Below, piece by piece: positions 44,483 to 52,531 of a stretch of 57,303 nt of DNA. Source of the DNA: an uncultured Flavobacteriaceae bacterium (GTDB lineage Bacteria; Bacteroidota; Bacteroidia; Flavobacteriales; Flavobacteriaceae); assembly GCA_947500445.1 (NCBI GenBank), contig CANMSB010000032.1:1-57303 (forward strand). Direction: 5' to 3'. Below the pieces are notes generated by a model. The model saw nothing but the letters and a program-made list of their open reading frames with translations, had not been told where the DNA came from and searched no databases. The stretch's first letter is position 1, and each line of letters begins with the position of its first letter. A program made the position numbers and the translations under genes.

Positions 44483-45118
44483 TTAGTTTAGTTTAAGTCG
44501 TTTTCGCACCACCTTTTCACTGGGTTTAAAAGGAATTTCTCTCGGCGTCCTTAATTCATCCAGGCGTTTTAAATTTACCAAAACACGCTGTTCTGCCACA
44601 AATTCAGAAACATCTTCAATTAGCAAAATATCTTCATTTGAGAATTTTCGTATCTCCTCGTTTCGTATTCCTATCTGAATTGCTCTTCTTTCCAATTTTG
44701 TTCCATATGGATCATGGTCAGGATCCCATTGCAACCTAATATTTGAGCTCTTGACAGCCTCGGCCCATTGTTCGCGGTTACCATAGATTTCTTCCTGATA
44801 GCTAGAATAAACGGCCAATCTAAGATATCGTTCAAAAGCCTCGATTTTTAAATGTACCGCCAGCACAACTTCCTGACCTTCCTTGGTTCCCCATCCATTA
44901 CGATACATCATCCATAAGAAATTCGGTTTTATCCAAGTCATTCTAGTGAAACTAAAATCCCCTCCAAAATATTGATTTGTAACTGCAAAATTTCCAATAC
45001 TGGCCCTGTAAGATTGGTACACGACTACCTTTTCGTCATCATACTGCGCCATAATATGATATCCGCTTTGTGGCCAGGTATTGGCTTGTTCCAAATAGGG
45101 TATTACTTCTAAAATCAT
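44483..45118 (-). CDS. DUF4291-family protein
   Basis: 211 aa. Matches the DUF4291 pattern YQSYRASIGNFAVTNQYFGG...FSFTRMTWIKPNFLWMMYRNGWGTKEGQE and RRAIQIGIRNE. Function is not established. The placement between ADP-ribose-processing genes suggests a role in ADP-ribosylation of nucleic acid or nucleotides; this is inference. Follows the small 'crystallin J1'-like gene after 64 bp. Confidence 0.85.
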   Translation of the reverse strand: MILEVIPYLEQANTWPQSGYHIMAQYDDEKVVVYQSYRASIGNFAVTNQYFGGDFSFTRMTWIKPNFLWMMYRNGWGTKEGQEVVLAVHLKIEAFERYLRLAVYSSYQEEIYGNREQWAEAVKSSNIRLQWDPDHDPYGTKLERRAIQIGIRNEEIRKFSNEDILLIEDVSEFVAEQRVLVNLKRLDELRTPREIPFKPSEKVVRKRLKLN

Positions 45119-45182
45119 ACTACTTTTGTTCTTTCAATGATTCTCATAATCGGTTCGCTCAGCTCGCCCGAAAATTGCTCGC

Positions 45183-45530
45183 CTAAAACGTTTTGGTGAT
45201 GTAAATCCCACCCATTATGTTGTCATTAAATGCTGCCAATTCTTCGGATGGAACCCATAATTCATTATGATTTTTGCTCCCAACATTTTGCACCTCATAC
45301 TTATTGACGTAATAACGGGGTACATCAAAAGCCGTTACGAAGCCGCAGTATCCCGAAAATTCGTCTATGGTGTTCCATTTCAATGCAATTTCAATGGCAT
45401 ATTCTTCGTTCATTACAGGGTAAAAAATAGGCTGCCATTCCAATCTAGGCTGAAATTCGCTAAAACTACTTTCTACTATCAATTCAAGTTCTTTTAAGCC
45501 CACCGGGCGGTACAACGTTGCTTTTTCCAT
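45183..45530 (-). CDS. Small 'ADP-ribosylation/crystallin J1'-like protein
   Basis: 115 aa from ATG 45530; a TTG 42 bases upstream is possible but would add an unconserved extension. The sequence MEKATLYRPVGLKELELI, QPIFYPVMNEEYA, KWNT...SGYCGFVTAF and NELWVPSEELAAFN matches a short family commonly labelled ADP-ribosylation/crystallin J1. Biochemistry unknown. The label and the neighbours both point to ADP-ribose chemistry. Confidence 0.7.
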   Translation of the reverse strand: MEKATLYRPVGLKELELIVESSFSEFQPRLEWQPIFYPVMNEEYAIEIALKWNTIDEFSGYCGFVTAFDVPRYYVNKYEVQNVGSKNHNELWVPSEELAAFNDNIMGGIYITKTF

Positions 45531-45586
45531 TTCTTTTACTACTGTTTCAAATTGCTCCCCTAGTCCGATCAAACCTTGTTATTCCA

Positions 45587-46315
45587 TCAATTCCTCCCTT
45601 TTTCATTAGGATATAATTCCATTACCCTATCACTTTGCCAATAGTCCTTTGTGTTTATATCCAACACGGTCAACTTACCGGTAAAGGCCGCTCCGGTATC
45701 TACATTCCATAGGTTTGCCACATTGATCGGTGTGGGTACGTTATAATTCATAGTCGGGGTATGCCCAATATAGATTTCATTATAAAGGCTTAATCGCGTT
45801 TCTATTTCCGAGCGTTTTTCTTCGCTTACATGCTTCAATATTCTAGCTGATTCCCAAAGTGTTCTATCCCAATAGAAATCGTTTTCATTATATTCTTTCT
45901 CAACACCGTGCATGGAGGTAAAGCCTGCATGAACAAAAAGGCGGTTAGCATCATCTAGATAGTAATTCTTCAATTGATCAAAAAAGGCTCTATGTACCTC
46001 ACTGGTCAGATAACCGGTTTTTATATAGCTTTCTATAGTTCCTTGACCTCCATGGGCCAACCAAATAGGGTTGGAAGCCCCCTTTTCCAACCAGAGCTTA
46101 CACCATAGATCATGATTCCCCAAAATGAAAATACATTCTTGTTTTTCAGATAATTCAATTAAATATTGAATAGTCTGTGCCGATTCACTCCAACCGTCTA
46201 CATAGTCACCAAGAAATATGAGCTTATCATCGGAAGTAACTTCGGCTTTATCCAATACTTGCATTAAGGCCCTTAAGCCTCCGTGCATATCCCCTATTAC
46301 CAGTGTTCTTTTCAA
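45587..46315 (-). CDS. PPP-type metallophosphoesterase
   Basis: 242 aa. All PPP motifs are present: GDMHGG (8-13), GDYVDG (36-41), GNHD (66-69), HAGF and IGHTP. These enzymes are di-metal phosphatases; members of this group act on phosphoprotein or dinucleotides such as Ap4A. The start overlaps the kptA stop by 4 bases (ATGA), so a product of KptA chemistry or a phosphate end on RNA may be its substrate; that is inference. Confidence 0.9.
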   Translation of the reverse strand: MKRTLVIGDMHGGLRALMQVLDKAEVTSDDKLIFLGDYVDGWSESAQTIQYLIELSEKQECIFILGNHDLWCKLWLEKGASNPIWLAHGGQGTIESYIKTGYLTSEVHRAFFDQLKNYYLDDANRLFVHAGFTSMHGVEKEYNENDFYWDRTLWESARILKHVSEEKRSEIETRLSLYNEIYIGHTPTMNYNVPTPINVANLWNVDTGAAFTGKLTVLDINTKDYWQSDRVMELYPNEKGRN

Positions 46316-46866
46316 ACTTGCTCTTTAAAATGTATGAATTCCGGTGCCACCTGTTCGGTCAACCAAACACCGTTTTCCGATTTATAGAACCGTTGTCCTT
46401 TGTTATGCATATCCAAAGCCCTGACAGCAAGTATAACGGGCTTGCCCCTTCTTGACCCTACTTTAGCAGCGGTATCTCTATCCACACTTAAATGAACGTG
46501 TTGCCTCCTCATTTTTTTTAGTCCCTGCAATCGTATTTCGGACATGAACTTAGCCACTGTACCGTGGTATAGAAAATTGGGCGGTATTTCTGGTTTTAAG
46601 TCCAAATCAACGGTTTTTAGGGAATGTCCTTGATTAGCCCGTATCTTGGTCCGATCATCATTCAATGCAAATCGTTGCTTATCATTTGTTTTGACTACCT
46701 CGACCAACTCTTCATTGGTGAATGATAATGTTGATTTTTCAAGAATATCATTCACCTTGGCCCATCCGTTTTCATCTAGGGTGAGACCAATTTTTTCAGG
46801 TTGATGTCTTAATATCAAGCTTAAAAATTTACTTATCTGTTTTTTATGTTGCTCCGTCATTTTCAA
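46312..46866 (-). CDS. kptA: KptA/Tpt1 RNA 2'-phosphotransferase
   Basis: 184 aa. Family residues are present: SLILRHQPEKIGL (R20, H21), DENGWAKVNDIL, IRANQGHS (R76), YHGT (100-103), RRQHVHLS and VGSRRGKPVIL. Tpt1 uses NAD+ to remove a 2'-phosphate from RNA, releasing ADP-ribose 1'',2''-cyclic phosphate, and some members ADP-ribosylate nucleic acid ends. Bacteria lack the classical substrate, so a role linked to NAD/ADP-ribose is likely. Gap to the gene upstream is 7 bp. Confidence 0.95.
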   Translation of the reverse strand: MKMTEQHKKQISKFLSLILRHQPEKIGLTLDENGWAKVNDILEKSTLSFTNEELVEVVKTNDKQRFALNDDRTKIRANQGHSLKTVDLDLKPEIPPNFLYHGTVAKFMSEIRLQGLKKMRRQHVHLSVDRDTAAKVGSRRGKPVILAVRALDMHNKGQRFYKSENGVWLTEQVAPEFIHFKEQV

Positions 46867-46873
46867 TAGCAGT

Positions 46874-47407
46874 TTAATCGTTCAAAATCCTTTTCCGTAA
46901 CGCCGGCACATCTTTTACTACTTGAAACAAACAATGCTCTTTCGCGGGTATTAAAGTTGATTTTAGCGAATCAATACAATTATCCCAAATGGCGCCAACA
47001 AAATACATTTTAGGCCTTTGCCCTTGAGGTTCTTTGCGAATGATATCCAATGCCAAAAAAACTTCTGAAAGTGTTCCGATACCACCTCGTTGTACAATAA
47101 AAATAGAGGTGTTCTCAATCAATAATTTGAGCCTGTCATACAATTTTTCCGTAGCGATAGTCTCTGATAAATACCGGTTTCCCTCGGTAGGCCCCACTTG
47201 CCTGCAGGTGATTCCAATGGCTTTGCCACCGGATTCGGTCGTTCCTTTCGAAACAGCTTCCATCATGCCTTCGTATCCGCCATTCTTCACAGTGTACCCT
47301 TGACTGGCTAAAAAAGATCCAATTTCAATGGTTTCAAGGTACTCCTTGGAGTTTGTATTATTTCCGGAACCTCCAAAGAGGGCTGCATATTTTTTCATAG
47401 TCGTCAT
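46874..47407 (-). CDS. SLOG/LOG-like nucleotide-binding protein
   Basis: 177 aa from ATG 47407, which overlaps the NADAR stop in an ATGA, so the longer in-frame start is unnecessary. Rossmann-like fold with YAALFGGSGN, the NGGYEGMMEAVSKG loop and RGGIGTLSEVFLALD, matching LOG/DprA-type (SLOG) proteins. LOG proteins cleave the ribose from nucleoside monophosphates; SLOG domains also bind NAD-derived signals. Either fits the operon theme. Confidence 0.82.
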   Translation of the reverse strand: MTTMKKYAALFGGSGNNTNSKEYLETIEIGSFLASQGYTVKNGGYEGMMEAVSKGTTESGGKAIGITCRQVGPTEGNRYLSETIATEKLYDRLKLLIENTSIFIVQRGGIGTLSEVFLALDIIRKEPQGQRPKMYFVGAIWDNCIDSLKSTLIPAKEHCLFQVVKDVPALRKRILND

Positions 47408-47949
47408 ATTAGTTGATCGCGCACCTCCATCAAAGCAAATCCAAGCAGGTTTTCGCCTTCCCATAAATGTGGGTTTTGGGCCTTTGGGTCGTCTTTTGCC
47501 AAGCCGATCCCCCAGATGTTATCTACCGGGCTAGCCTCTACTAGTATGCTACTCCCAGTATTTGCTAAAAAATCCCTTAGCGGTGTATGCTGAGAGAATT
47601 TTAGAAGATTCGCTTCTTTTACGATACCATACTTATGTTCGTCCCATACCTTAGCATCAAAACCCTTTACCTTACGTCCCATTTTCTTTGCTTCCGCAGG
47701 ATGTGTGCTAGCTAGAATCTCCTTTCTAATGTTTGTGGCCCGAAACAAACGCGCCTTTTCGGCCATCATAAAATGTTCCGCTGTTCGGTACGTTTCGTTT
47801 TCTTTTCTGAACGGGGCCTGCCACCATTGGCTGAGACAACTTTTGGTTATCGAACCATCCTGACTAGGGGTATGTCCCCAAAAAAATAGAAATTTGCTGT
47901 TTTCGGTCGCATCAAATTGTTGTTGAATTGTTTTAATTGAATACTTCAT
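47404..47949 (-). CDS. NADAR-family ADP-ribose hydrolase
   Basis: 181 aa. Classic NADAR motifs: FFWGH, NETYRTAEHFMMAEKARLF (E59), HPAEAKKMGR, EASPVDNIWGIGL and GENLLGFALMEVRD. Characterised NADAR proteins remove ADP-ribose from guanine bases in nucleic acid or act on N-glycosidic ADP-ribose products. Four-base overlaps (ATGA) with genes on both sides show tight coupling. Confidence 0.94.
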   Translation of the reverse strand: MKYSIKTIQQQFDATENSKFLFFWGHTPSQDGSITKSCLSQWWQAPFRKENETYRTAEHFMMAEKARLFRATNIRKEILASTHPAEAKKMGRKVKGFDAKVWDEHKYGIVKEANLLKFSQHTPLRDFLANTGSSILVEASPVDNIWGIGLAKDDPKAQNPHLWEGENLLGFALMEVRDQLI

Positions 47950-48404
47950 CCCATTTTCATTTTCACCTCATCGATCAATGCTTCCAAACTTTGAACCTCC
48001 GATACGTTATATCGCTCACAGACGATAGCTACGTTTCCCTTTCTCCAAAAACCGTCCGGGCAACAAACCACCAGCTTTCCACTCTTGGCAAACAGGCCAA
48101 GTTCCAATAACGATATGGGCGATTTGGTACTCTTATCGAAATACATGACAATCAAATCGGCCTTTTCCAATGCTTCCAATTCCCAACATACCTGTGCTTT
48201 AAATACAGGGTTTTCAATATCCTGTTTCCAACTTGCATCCCAGGCATCTCTTCTGGGATTCAACAGCATTCCTTCCTTATTTTTTAATTTTTCAATAACA
48301 ATATCTTGCCATCTTTGCACCGTATCACCTTCGATACTACCCGCCAAAAAAACGCTGTAACTGCCTTTCAAATCGAGTGCTTCCGGTGCTGTAATAACCT
48401 TCAT
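47946..48404 (-). CDS. Nucleoside 2-deoxyribosyltransferase-like protein
   Basis: 152 aa. YSVFLAGSIEGDTVQRWQD, LLNPRRDAWDASW, EALEKADLIVMYFDKSTKSPISLLELGLFA match the Nuc_deoxyrib_tr2/DUF4406 fold, with the catalytic Glu likely in LLELG. These proteins exchange or hydrolyse N-glycosidic bonds in nucleosides or nucleotides. Start overlaps the prs-like stop (ATGA). Confidence 0.85.
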   Translation of the reverse strand: MKVITAPEALDLKGSYSVFLAGSIEGDTVQRWQDIVIEKLKNKEGMLLNPRRDAWDASWKQDIENPVFKAQVCWELEALEKADLIVMYFDKSTKSPISLLELGLFAKSGKLVVCCPDGFWRKGNVAIVCERYNVSEVQSLEALIDEVKMKMG

Positions 48405-49159
48405 AGCACCTTAAATTGGGTTACAAATTCATCATCGATCTCCCTATAGCTATTGGTACAATACACATGATCGATCGTTTCCTTTAATTCATCAAAACCA
48501 TAATTGAACTGTGCATGGGTCACGTAGAGGTATACGTTGGCCGCACCCTGTTCTTTGAGGGCCGCCGCCAAATACTTAAACGTTCGACCACCATCGGCTA
48601 GATCGTCGACTATCAAACAATCTTTCCCCCTTACATCACCTTGAATACTAATTTGAGGTGCCCCGTTCACCCTTACTTTGTTGGAGGGTACCAGGTCGGC
48701 CCCCAATTTTTCCGCGATCTCGTGGGTCGTTTTATAGGCTCCGGCATCCGGGCTCACCAAAACAGGGTTCCCGATCGCGTTAAACGTTTTTTGCACATAT
48801 GGAAAATGAGAACGTTTGACGGCGTTTTTGATCAAGGCCATGGAGATTGGACTATGGGGATGCAAAATTTCAACTACATCAAAAGCCATGGTATTGATAA
48901 AATTCGCTATGACTTTTAAGTCAAAGGATTCACCAGCATTAAAGCGCCTATCCGACCGCTGTCCGATAAGACAATAGATCGTTAGCCTTGCCGTGGCCGT
49001 TTTGTTCATGGTATTTTCGGCATCCCAGGCCTCCTTCACCGCAGCAATGGCGAACAGGTCTTCGTAGCTGTTGCCCCGAATTTGGATTTCTAGGTTCCCC
49101 TCCTCCAATATGCTGGCGGCCACTTGTCCGTCCCTAAATTTTTTGATTTCGTACTTCAT
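48401..49159 (-). CDS. PRPP synthetase homologue (possible ADP-ribose pyrophosphate synthetase)
   Basis: 252 aa, shorter than housekeeping Prs (about 310). The two-domain PRTase fold is intact: IGQRSDRRFNAGESFDLKVIA, HPHSP (100-104), VSPDAGAYK (135-143) and the PRPP loop CLIVDDLADGGRT (181-193). It would make PRPP for NadV, but phage NAD+-recovery systems use a Prs homologue that pyrophosphorylates ADP-ribose. The pairing with a NAMPT homologue fits both. Follows nadV after 46 bp. Confidence 0.9.
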   Translation of the reverse strand: MKYEIKKFRDGQVAASILEEGNLEIQIRGNSYEDLFAIAAVKEAWDAENTMNKTATARLTIYCLIGQRSDRRFNAGESFDLKVIANFINTMAFDVVEILHPHSPISMALIKNAVKRSHFPYVQKTFNAIGNPVLVSPDAGAYKTTHEIAEKLGADLVPSNKVRVNGAPQISIQGDVRGKDCLIVDDLADGGRTFKYLAAALKEQGAANVYLYVTHAQFNYGFDELKETIDHVYCTNSYREIDDEFVTQFKVL

Positions 49160-49205
49160 GCTATCGGTTTATTATGATTCCTTCAACGTATACACTTACA
49201 TAACT

Positions 49206-50660
49206 CTATACCCGTTCGTTTATTCGCGCTCTAATCTCTTCTATAGCCGTTGCATTAGAGAACTTCCCGTCTTCGAAAATCACTTTCAGTTCCCCTTTTT
49301 GCTCTTCGGCTTCAGTCACCTCATCGACCAATACATAATTACCATCTACTTTATCGACTCGAATCAATCCTTTAGCGGATTTTTTAACACCATCGTCGGT
49401 AATAGGATCTTTAAAAATTTCCCTTCGCTCCCCGTTTACCACAACAGAGGTAGCTTTCATTGCAAAACCAAAAGTATCCCTAGTATTGAACTGATAAGTA
49501 AATGAGCCAATACCCAACACAACGTTGGTGGTCGCAAATCCCTTATCATGTAATCGTTGGCAAATATCCTCGGCGCGGGCCGTGGTGATACTGTCCCCGT
49601 AAATAGCACCAATATGAGGATCTAATACTTTAAAGCTTTCTTTATTTACCGTACCGCCAAAAACATCCCAAAGCAGTTCAACCACCCCTTTTTCAACAGG
49701 CGTACCTTGTCCCATTGTTGTATTCGTACCACAAATGATATCCACTGGATCGCCACTGTCGGGGCGTATGACCAGTTTCCCATCACGCGCCAATACTTCT
49801 TGGTTTAAAACGGGAAGGTATTCCGTAAGTACTTTCCATAAATCCCAGGTATCGCTTACTACCGATAATATTCCGGTCGGGTAGGTTTTCATTAGTTGCC
49901 GAAACGTACCGATTTCATCGTCCTTGGTACCCGCACACATCACGGAATGCTCCGTAGCGTTTACCGAACCGACCACAAACCCTTCGGCCTTGTAGTACTT
50001 TCGAAGTCCGTGAATTACCGGCAGCGTATCGGAACCTAAAAATACCGCGGCATGCCCCATGCCCGAAGCAACGGCACTTTGTAGCCCTCCCATTCCCCTC
50101 ATGGAAAAGTCATGCCCTTGAAAATCAATGAAAGCAAGGTTATCGGCATCCGTTTTTAAGGCCCATTTCTTAAAAATGCGCTTATAGGTCAAGGCGATGG
50201 AGGCAGATGTCATGGGCAACCACAGCATGGTCGACAGAATGGTCTCAAGGAAATTGGTGACCCAATAAAAATCCGGTGAAGTATTCACAACGGTGAGCAT
50301 GGGTACCCGTATCGGTACTTCAACACCTTCATCGAGCGATTTCACGCGAATGGGCAAATAACCAAGGTCGTGTAGCTGTTCAAAATGCGACACATCGTAA
50401 TCCGCATTGAGATACAGGGACAGCTCTGTTTTTATTTCGGCACAAACAGTTTCTTTAGGTTTGGAAAAGAAATTGACCTCAAAATAATCATGCAACCACT
50501 GCATTACGTATTGTTGGCCAAAAGAGAGCACCTTATCGCACCCTTTTGGGGCGTATTTATTACTTCGGGGGGTCCAATTGGAATAGACTTCTTCTGTTCC
50601 TCTTGGGTATTGTTGGTGATGTCCTGTCTTATATCCGTCGGTCAATAATAATCCATTCAT
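49206..50660 (-). CDS. nadV: Nicotinamide phosphoribosyltransferase (NAMPT/NadV)
   Basis: 484 aa, full NAMPT length. GHDFSMRG with D184 (the residue that selects nicotinamide over nicotinic acid), NATEHSV with catalytic H238, SDTWDLW (269-275), IRPDSGDP (298-305) and LGIGSFTYQ (382-390). Makes NMN from nicotinamide and PRPP, or, if it resembles phage Namat, NAD+ from nicotinamide and ADP-ribose pyrophosphate. First gene of the ten-gene operon; two palindromic operators lie upstream. Confidence 0.96.
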   Translation of the reverse strand: MNGLLLTDGYKTGHHQQYPRGTEEVYSNWTPRSNKYAPKGCDKVLSFGQQYVMQWLHDYFEVNFFSKPKETVCAEIKTELSLYLNADYDVSHFEQLHDLGYLPIRVKSLDEGVEVPIRVPMLTVVNTSPDFYWVTNFLETILSTMLWLPMTSASIALTYKRIFKKWALKTDADNLAFIDFQGHDFSMRGMGGLQSAVASGMGHAAVFLGSDTLPVIHGLRKYYKAEGFVVGSVNATEHSVMCAGTKDDEIGTFRQLMKTYPTGILSVVSDTWDLWKVLTEYLPVLNQEVLARDGKLVIRPDSGDPVDIICGTNTTMGQGTPVEKGVVELLWDVFGGTVNKESFKVLDPHIGAIYGDSITTARAEDICQRLHDKGFATTNVVLGIGSFTYQFNTRDTFGFAMKATSVVVNGERREIFKDPITDDGVKKSAKGLIRVDKVDGNYVLVDEVTEAEEQKGELKVIFEDGKFSNATAIEEIRARINERV

Positions 50661-50776
50661 AATTTTCGGTTTTTATGTTGGTGGGAATAGGGGTATCGGT
50701 TGCAGAAACATAACGTGGTTTCCTTGGTAATATTTAAAATTCGATTCCCCTATTTTATTTCCCGTATCGATTTTAA

Positions 50777-50797
50777 TTTGTGTAATTATGACGCAAA
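50777..50797. promoter_or_regulatory. Palindromic operator 1 upstream of nadV
   Basis: TTTGTGT, 7-base spacer, ACGCAAA. Same 7-7-7 build as the sites at 50830 and 51554. Lies 117 bp upstream of the nadV start. Likely bound by the Nudix-type regulator encoded at 50877-51551. Confidence 0.65.
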
Positions 50798-50829
50798 TAT
50801 AGATTACAGCTTTCGGCTCTGCAAGATAT

Positions 50830-50850
50830 TTTGCGTTTTTTTTACGCAAA
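50830..50850. promoter_or_regulatory. Palindromic operator 2 upstream of nadV
   Basis: TTTGCGT, seven T, ACGCAAA: a perfect inverted repeat. It lies 27 bp downstream of the regulator's stop codon and 170 bp upstream of nadV. Confidence 0.65.
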
Positions 50851-50876
50851 TAAAAATTTGACGAAGCTACATCGCC

Positions 50877-51551
50877 TTATATCTCGAAGATGATGCCCTC
50901 TTTTTTAAGTTGGAAATAACGCTTTTGATTAAAGCTAAAAAGACTGCCGGGCCTGCCCCTGCCTTTGGATACCTTTTCATCCAATTCGTCCAAAACCTTC
51001 AAACTGGTGATTTTCTTTTTGAAATTTCGCCGATCGATTTCCCTGCCCAACAAAGTGGTGTACAATTTCTCCAAATCGGAAAAAGGGAACTTTTTATCGA
51101 GCAGTTCAAAGCCGATAGGTTCGTAGGTTATCTTAGCTTGAAGTCGTTCGAGCGCCATTTTGAAGATTTTTTTGTGATCAAAGGCCAGTTTTGGAAGTTT
51201 ATCGATGTGAAACCACTCGGCCAGCGCCGCGTCGGTAGATGCCCTAAGTTGAAACGCATTGGGCTTCACCAAACCGAAATAGGCGACAGACACTACCCTG
51301 CCCCTAGGATCCCTTCCCAGATCGCCAAAGGTATATAGCTGTTCCAGATAGTTGATCTTTACGCCCGTCTCCTCCGAAAGTTCCCGTTCGACGGCCTGTT
51401 CCAGGCTTTCATTTTCCAGTACAAAACCTCCCGGTAGCGCCCAAGCGTTTTTATAGGGTTCGTATTTACGCTTGACCAACAATACAAAGATCGTACCGGC
51501 CTCATAACCAAATACGACGGCATCTACGGTAAGTTGAATGGATTTTTTCAT
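50877..51551 (-). CDS. NrtR-like Nudix-domain transcription regulator
   Basis: 224 aa from ATG 51551 (upstream frame is not protein-like). Residues 1-135 form a Nudix domain with the full box G-x5-E-x7-REL-x-EE-x-G-V (GGFVLENESLEQAVERELSEE then TGV), followed by a winged helix (FSDLEKLYTTLLGREIDRRNFKKKITSLKVL) and a basic tail. NrtR proteins bind ADP-ribose and release DNA, controlling NAD salvage genes. Unlike many NrtRs, the Nudix box looks catalytic. It lies directly upstream of nadV with palindromes before both genes. Confidence 0.9.
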   Translation of the reverse strand: MKKSIQLTVDAVVFGYEAGTIFVLLVKRKYEPYKNAWALPGGFVLENESLEQAVERELSEETGVKINYLEQLYTFGDLGRDPRGRVVSVAYFGLVKPNAFQLRASTDAALAEWFHIDKLPKLAFDHKKIFKMALERLQAKITYEPIGFELLDKKFPFSDLEKLYTTLLGREIDRRNFKKKITSLKVLDELDEKVSKGRGRPGSLFSFNQKRYFQLKKEGIIFEI

Positions 51552-51553
51552 TT

Positions 51554-51574
51554 TATGCGTACTAATTACACAAA
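51554..51574. promoter_or_regulatory. Palindromic operator 3, upstream of the regulator gene
   Basis: TATGCGT, 7-base spacer ACTAATT, ACACAAA. Begins 3 bp before the regulator start codon, so binding would block its own expression. Confidence 0.6.
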
Positions 51575-51698
51575 AATAACGAAGATTTATACCAAGTGAC
51601 ACTAAACCCTTAAAAAAGATGGCTTAGCGGAGCTGGGTAAACATTACCGCGTTGAACCAGGGCCTTTAACGGGAGGCTATTATTAAGCTGGCCTTTTT

Positions 51699-52346
51699 CT
51701 AGTAGTTTATCGTCAAACTTAGCCCTTCCAAATGCACTGTTTTCTGTTGCTCAAAAGCATCGAATTCAAGGGTTACATGATTTGGAAGGCCATTCTTGAA
51801 CGCAATGTTTGCACTACTTTGAAAATGATTTTCAAAGGCTTTTCCGTTATGCCCCAATGGCATACCGAATTCCGTTCGGGTAAGTTTTCGTATTCCGTTA
51901 GGATGTTTTGTTGGCTCGCTATGCGTTTTTTTTTCATTACGATATGGAAGTCTAAATGTCCAAGGCAAACTTCTGTCTTTTTCGTTCGTAAGGATATCTA
52001 TTGCCATTCCTTCAGGAAAATAGTTCGGCTGATACTTTTCGCTCTGCTCAAAAAGTTTGTCGGTTGATTTTGAGTTGACCAAACACAGACCAAAAGGGGA
52101 GTACCCATTCTCCATAAATCGAGAACGTTCCCAAAGCTTGGTTTTAGCGGTAGTTTCGTTTTGAATTTCACTTGCGTTGATTACCCATAAAATTTCAAGG
52201 AAAAAGTTTTCAAAATTGAATTTTCGGTTCCTTGTTCCCTGTCCCGGATGAATGCGACCACTCCCTTCGGTCAAACCAAACTCGACCAATCTCTCCGCTT
52301 CTTTTCCACCAGTATTTGAAAAAATAAATATATGGTCTATTTCCAT
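51699..52346 (-). CDS. VOC/glyoxalase-like domain protein
   Basis: 215 aa. The N-terminal IDHIFIFSNTGGKEAERLVEFGLTEGSGRIHPGQGTRNRKFNFENFFLEILWV is typical of the Glyoxalase_3/VOC-type beta-alpha-beta-beta-beta unit, with a possible metal-binding His and Glu. The second half carries HVTLEFD. The substrate is unknown. It is 148 bp away from the regulator's start and not evidently part of the NAD operon. Confidence 0.78.
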   Translation of the reverse strand: MEIDHIFIFSNTGGKEAERLVEFGLTEGSGRIHPGQGTRNRKFNFENFFLEILWVINASEIQNETTAKTKLWERSRFMENGYSPFGLCLVNSKSTDKLFEQSEKYQPNYFPEGMAIDILTNEKDRSLPWTFRLPYRNEKKTHSEPTKHPNGIRKLTRTEFGMPLGHNGKAFENHFQSSANIAFKNGLPNHVTLEFDAFEQQKTVHLEGLSLTINY

Positions 52347-52531
52347 TTTTTGCTGATTAGGTGAAATATTTTAGACGAATAGCGGTATGGTTAATAATGC
52401 TTTTGTGCTTTCTTTTTGAGAAGGCCGTGCCAATATGGTCCAAAAGAAAAGAGCACCTTTAAAGAAGCTTAAAAAGAATCTGAACTTCGAATATTATAGG
52501 CTTGCACAACGGATACTATCGCAATACCCTG

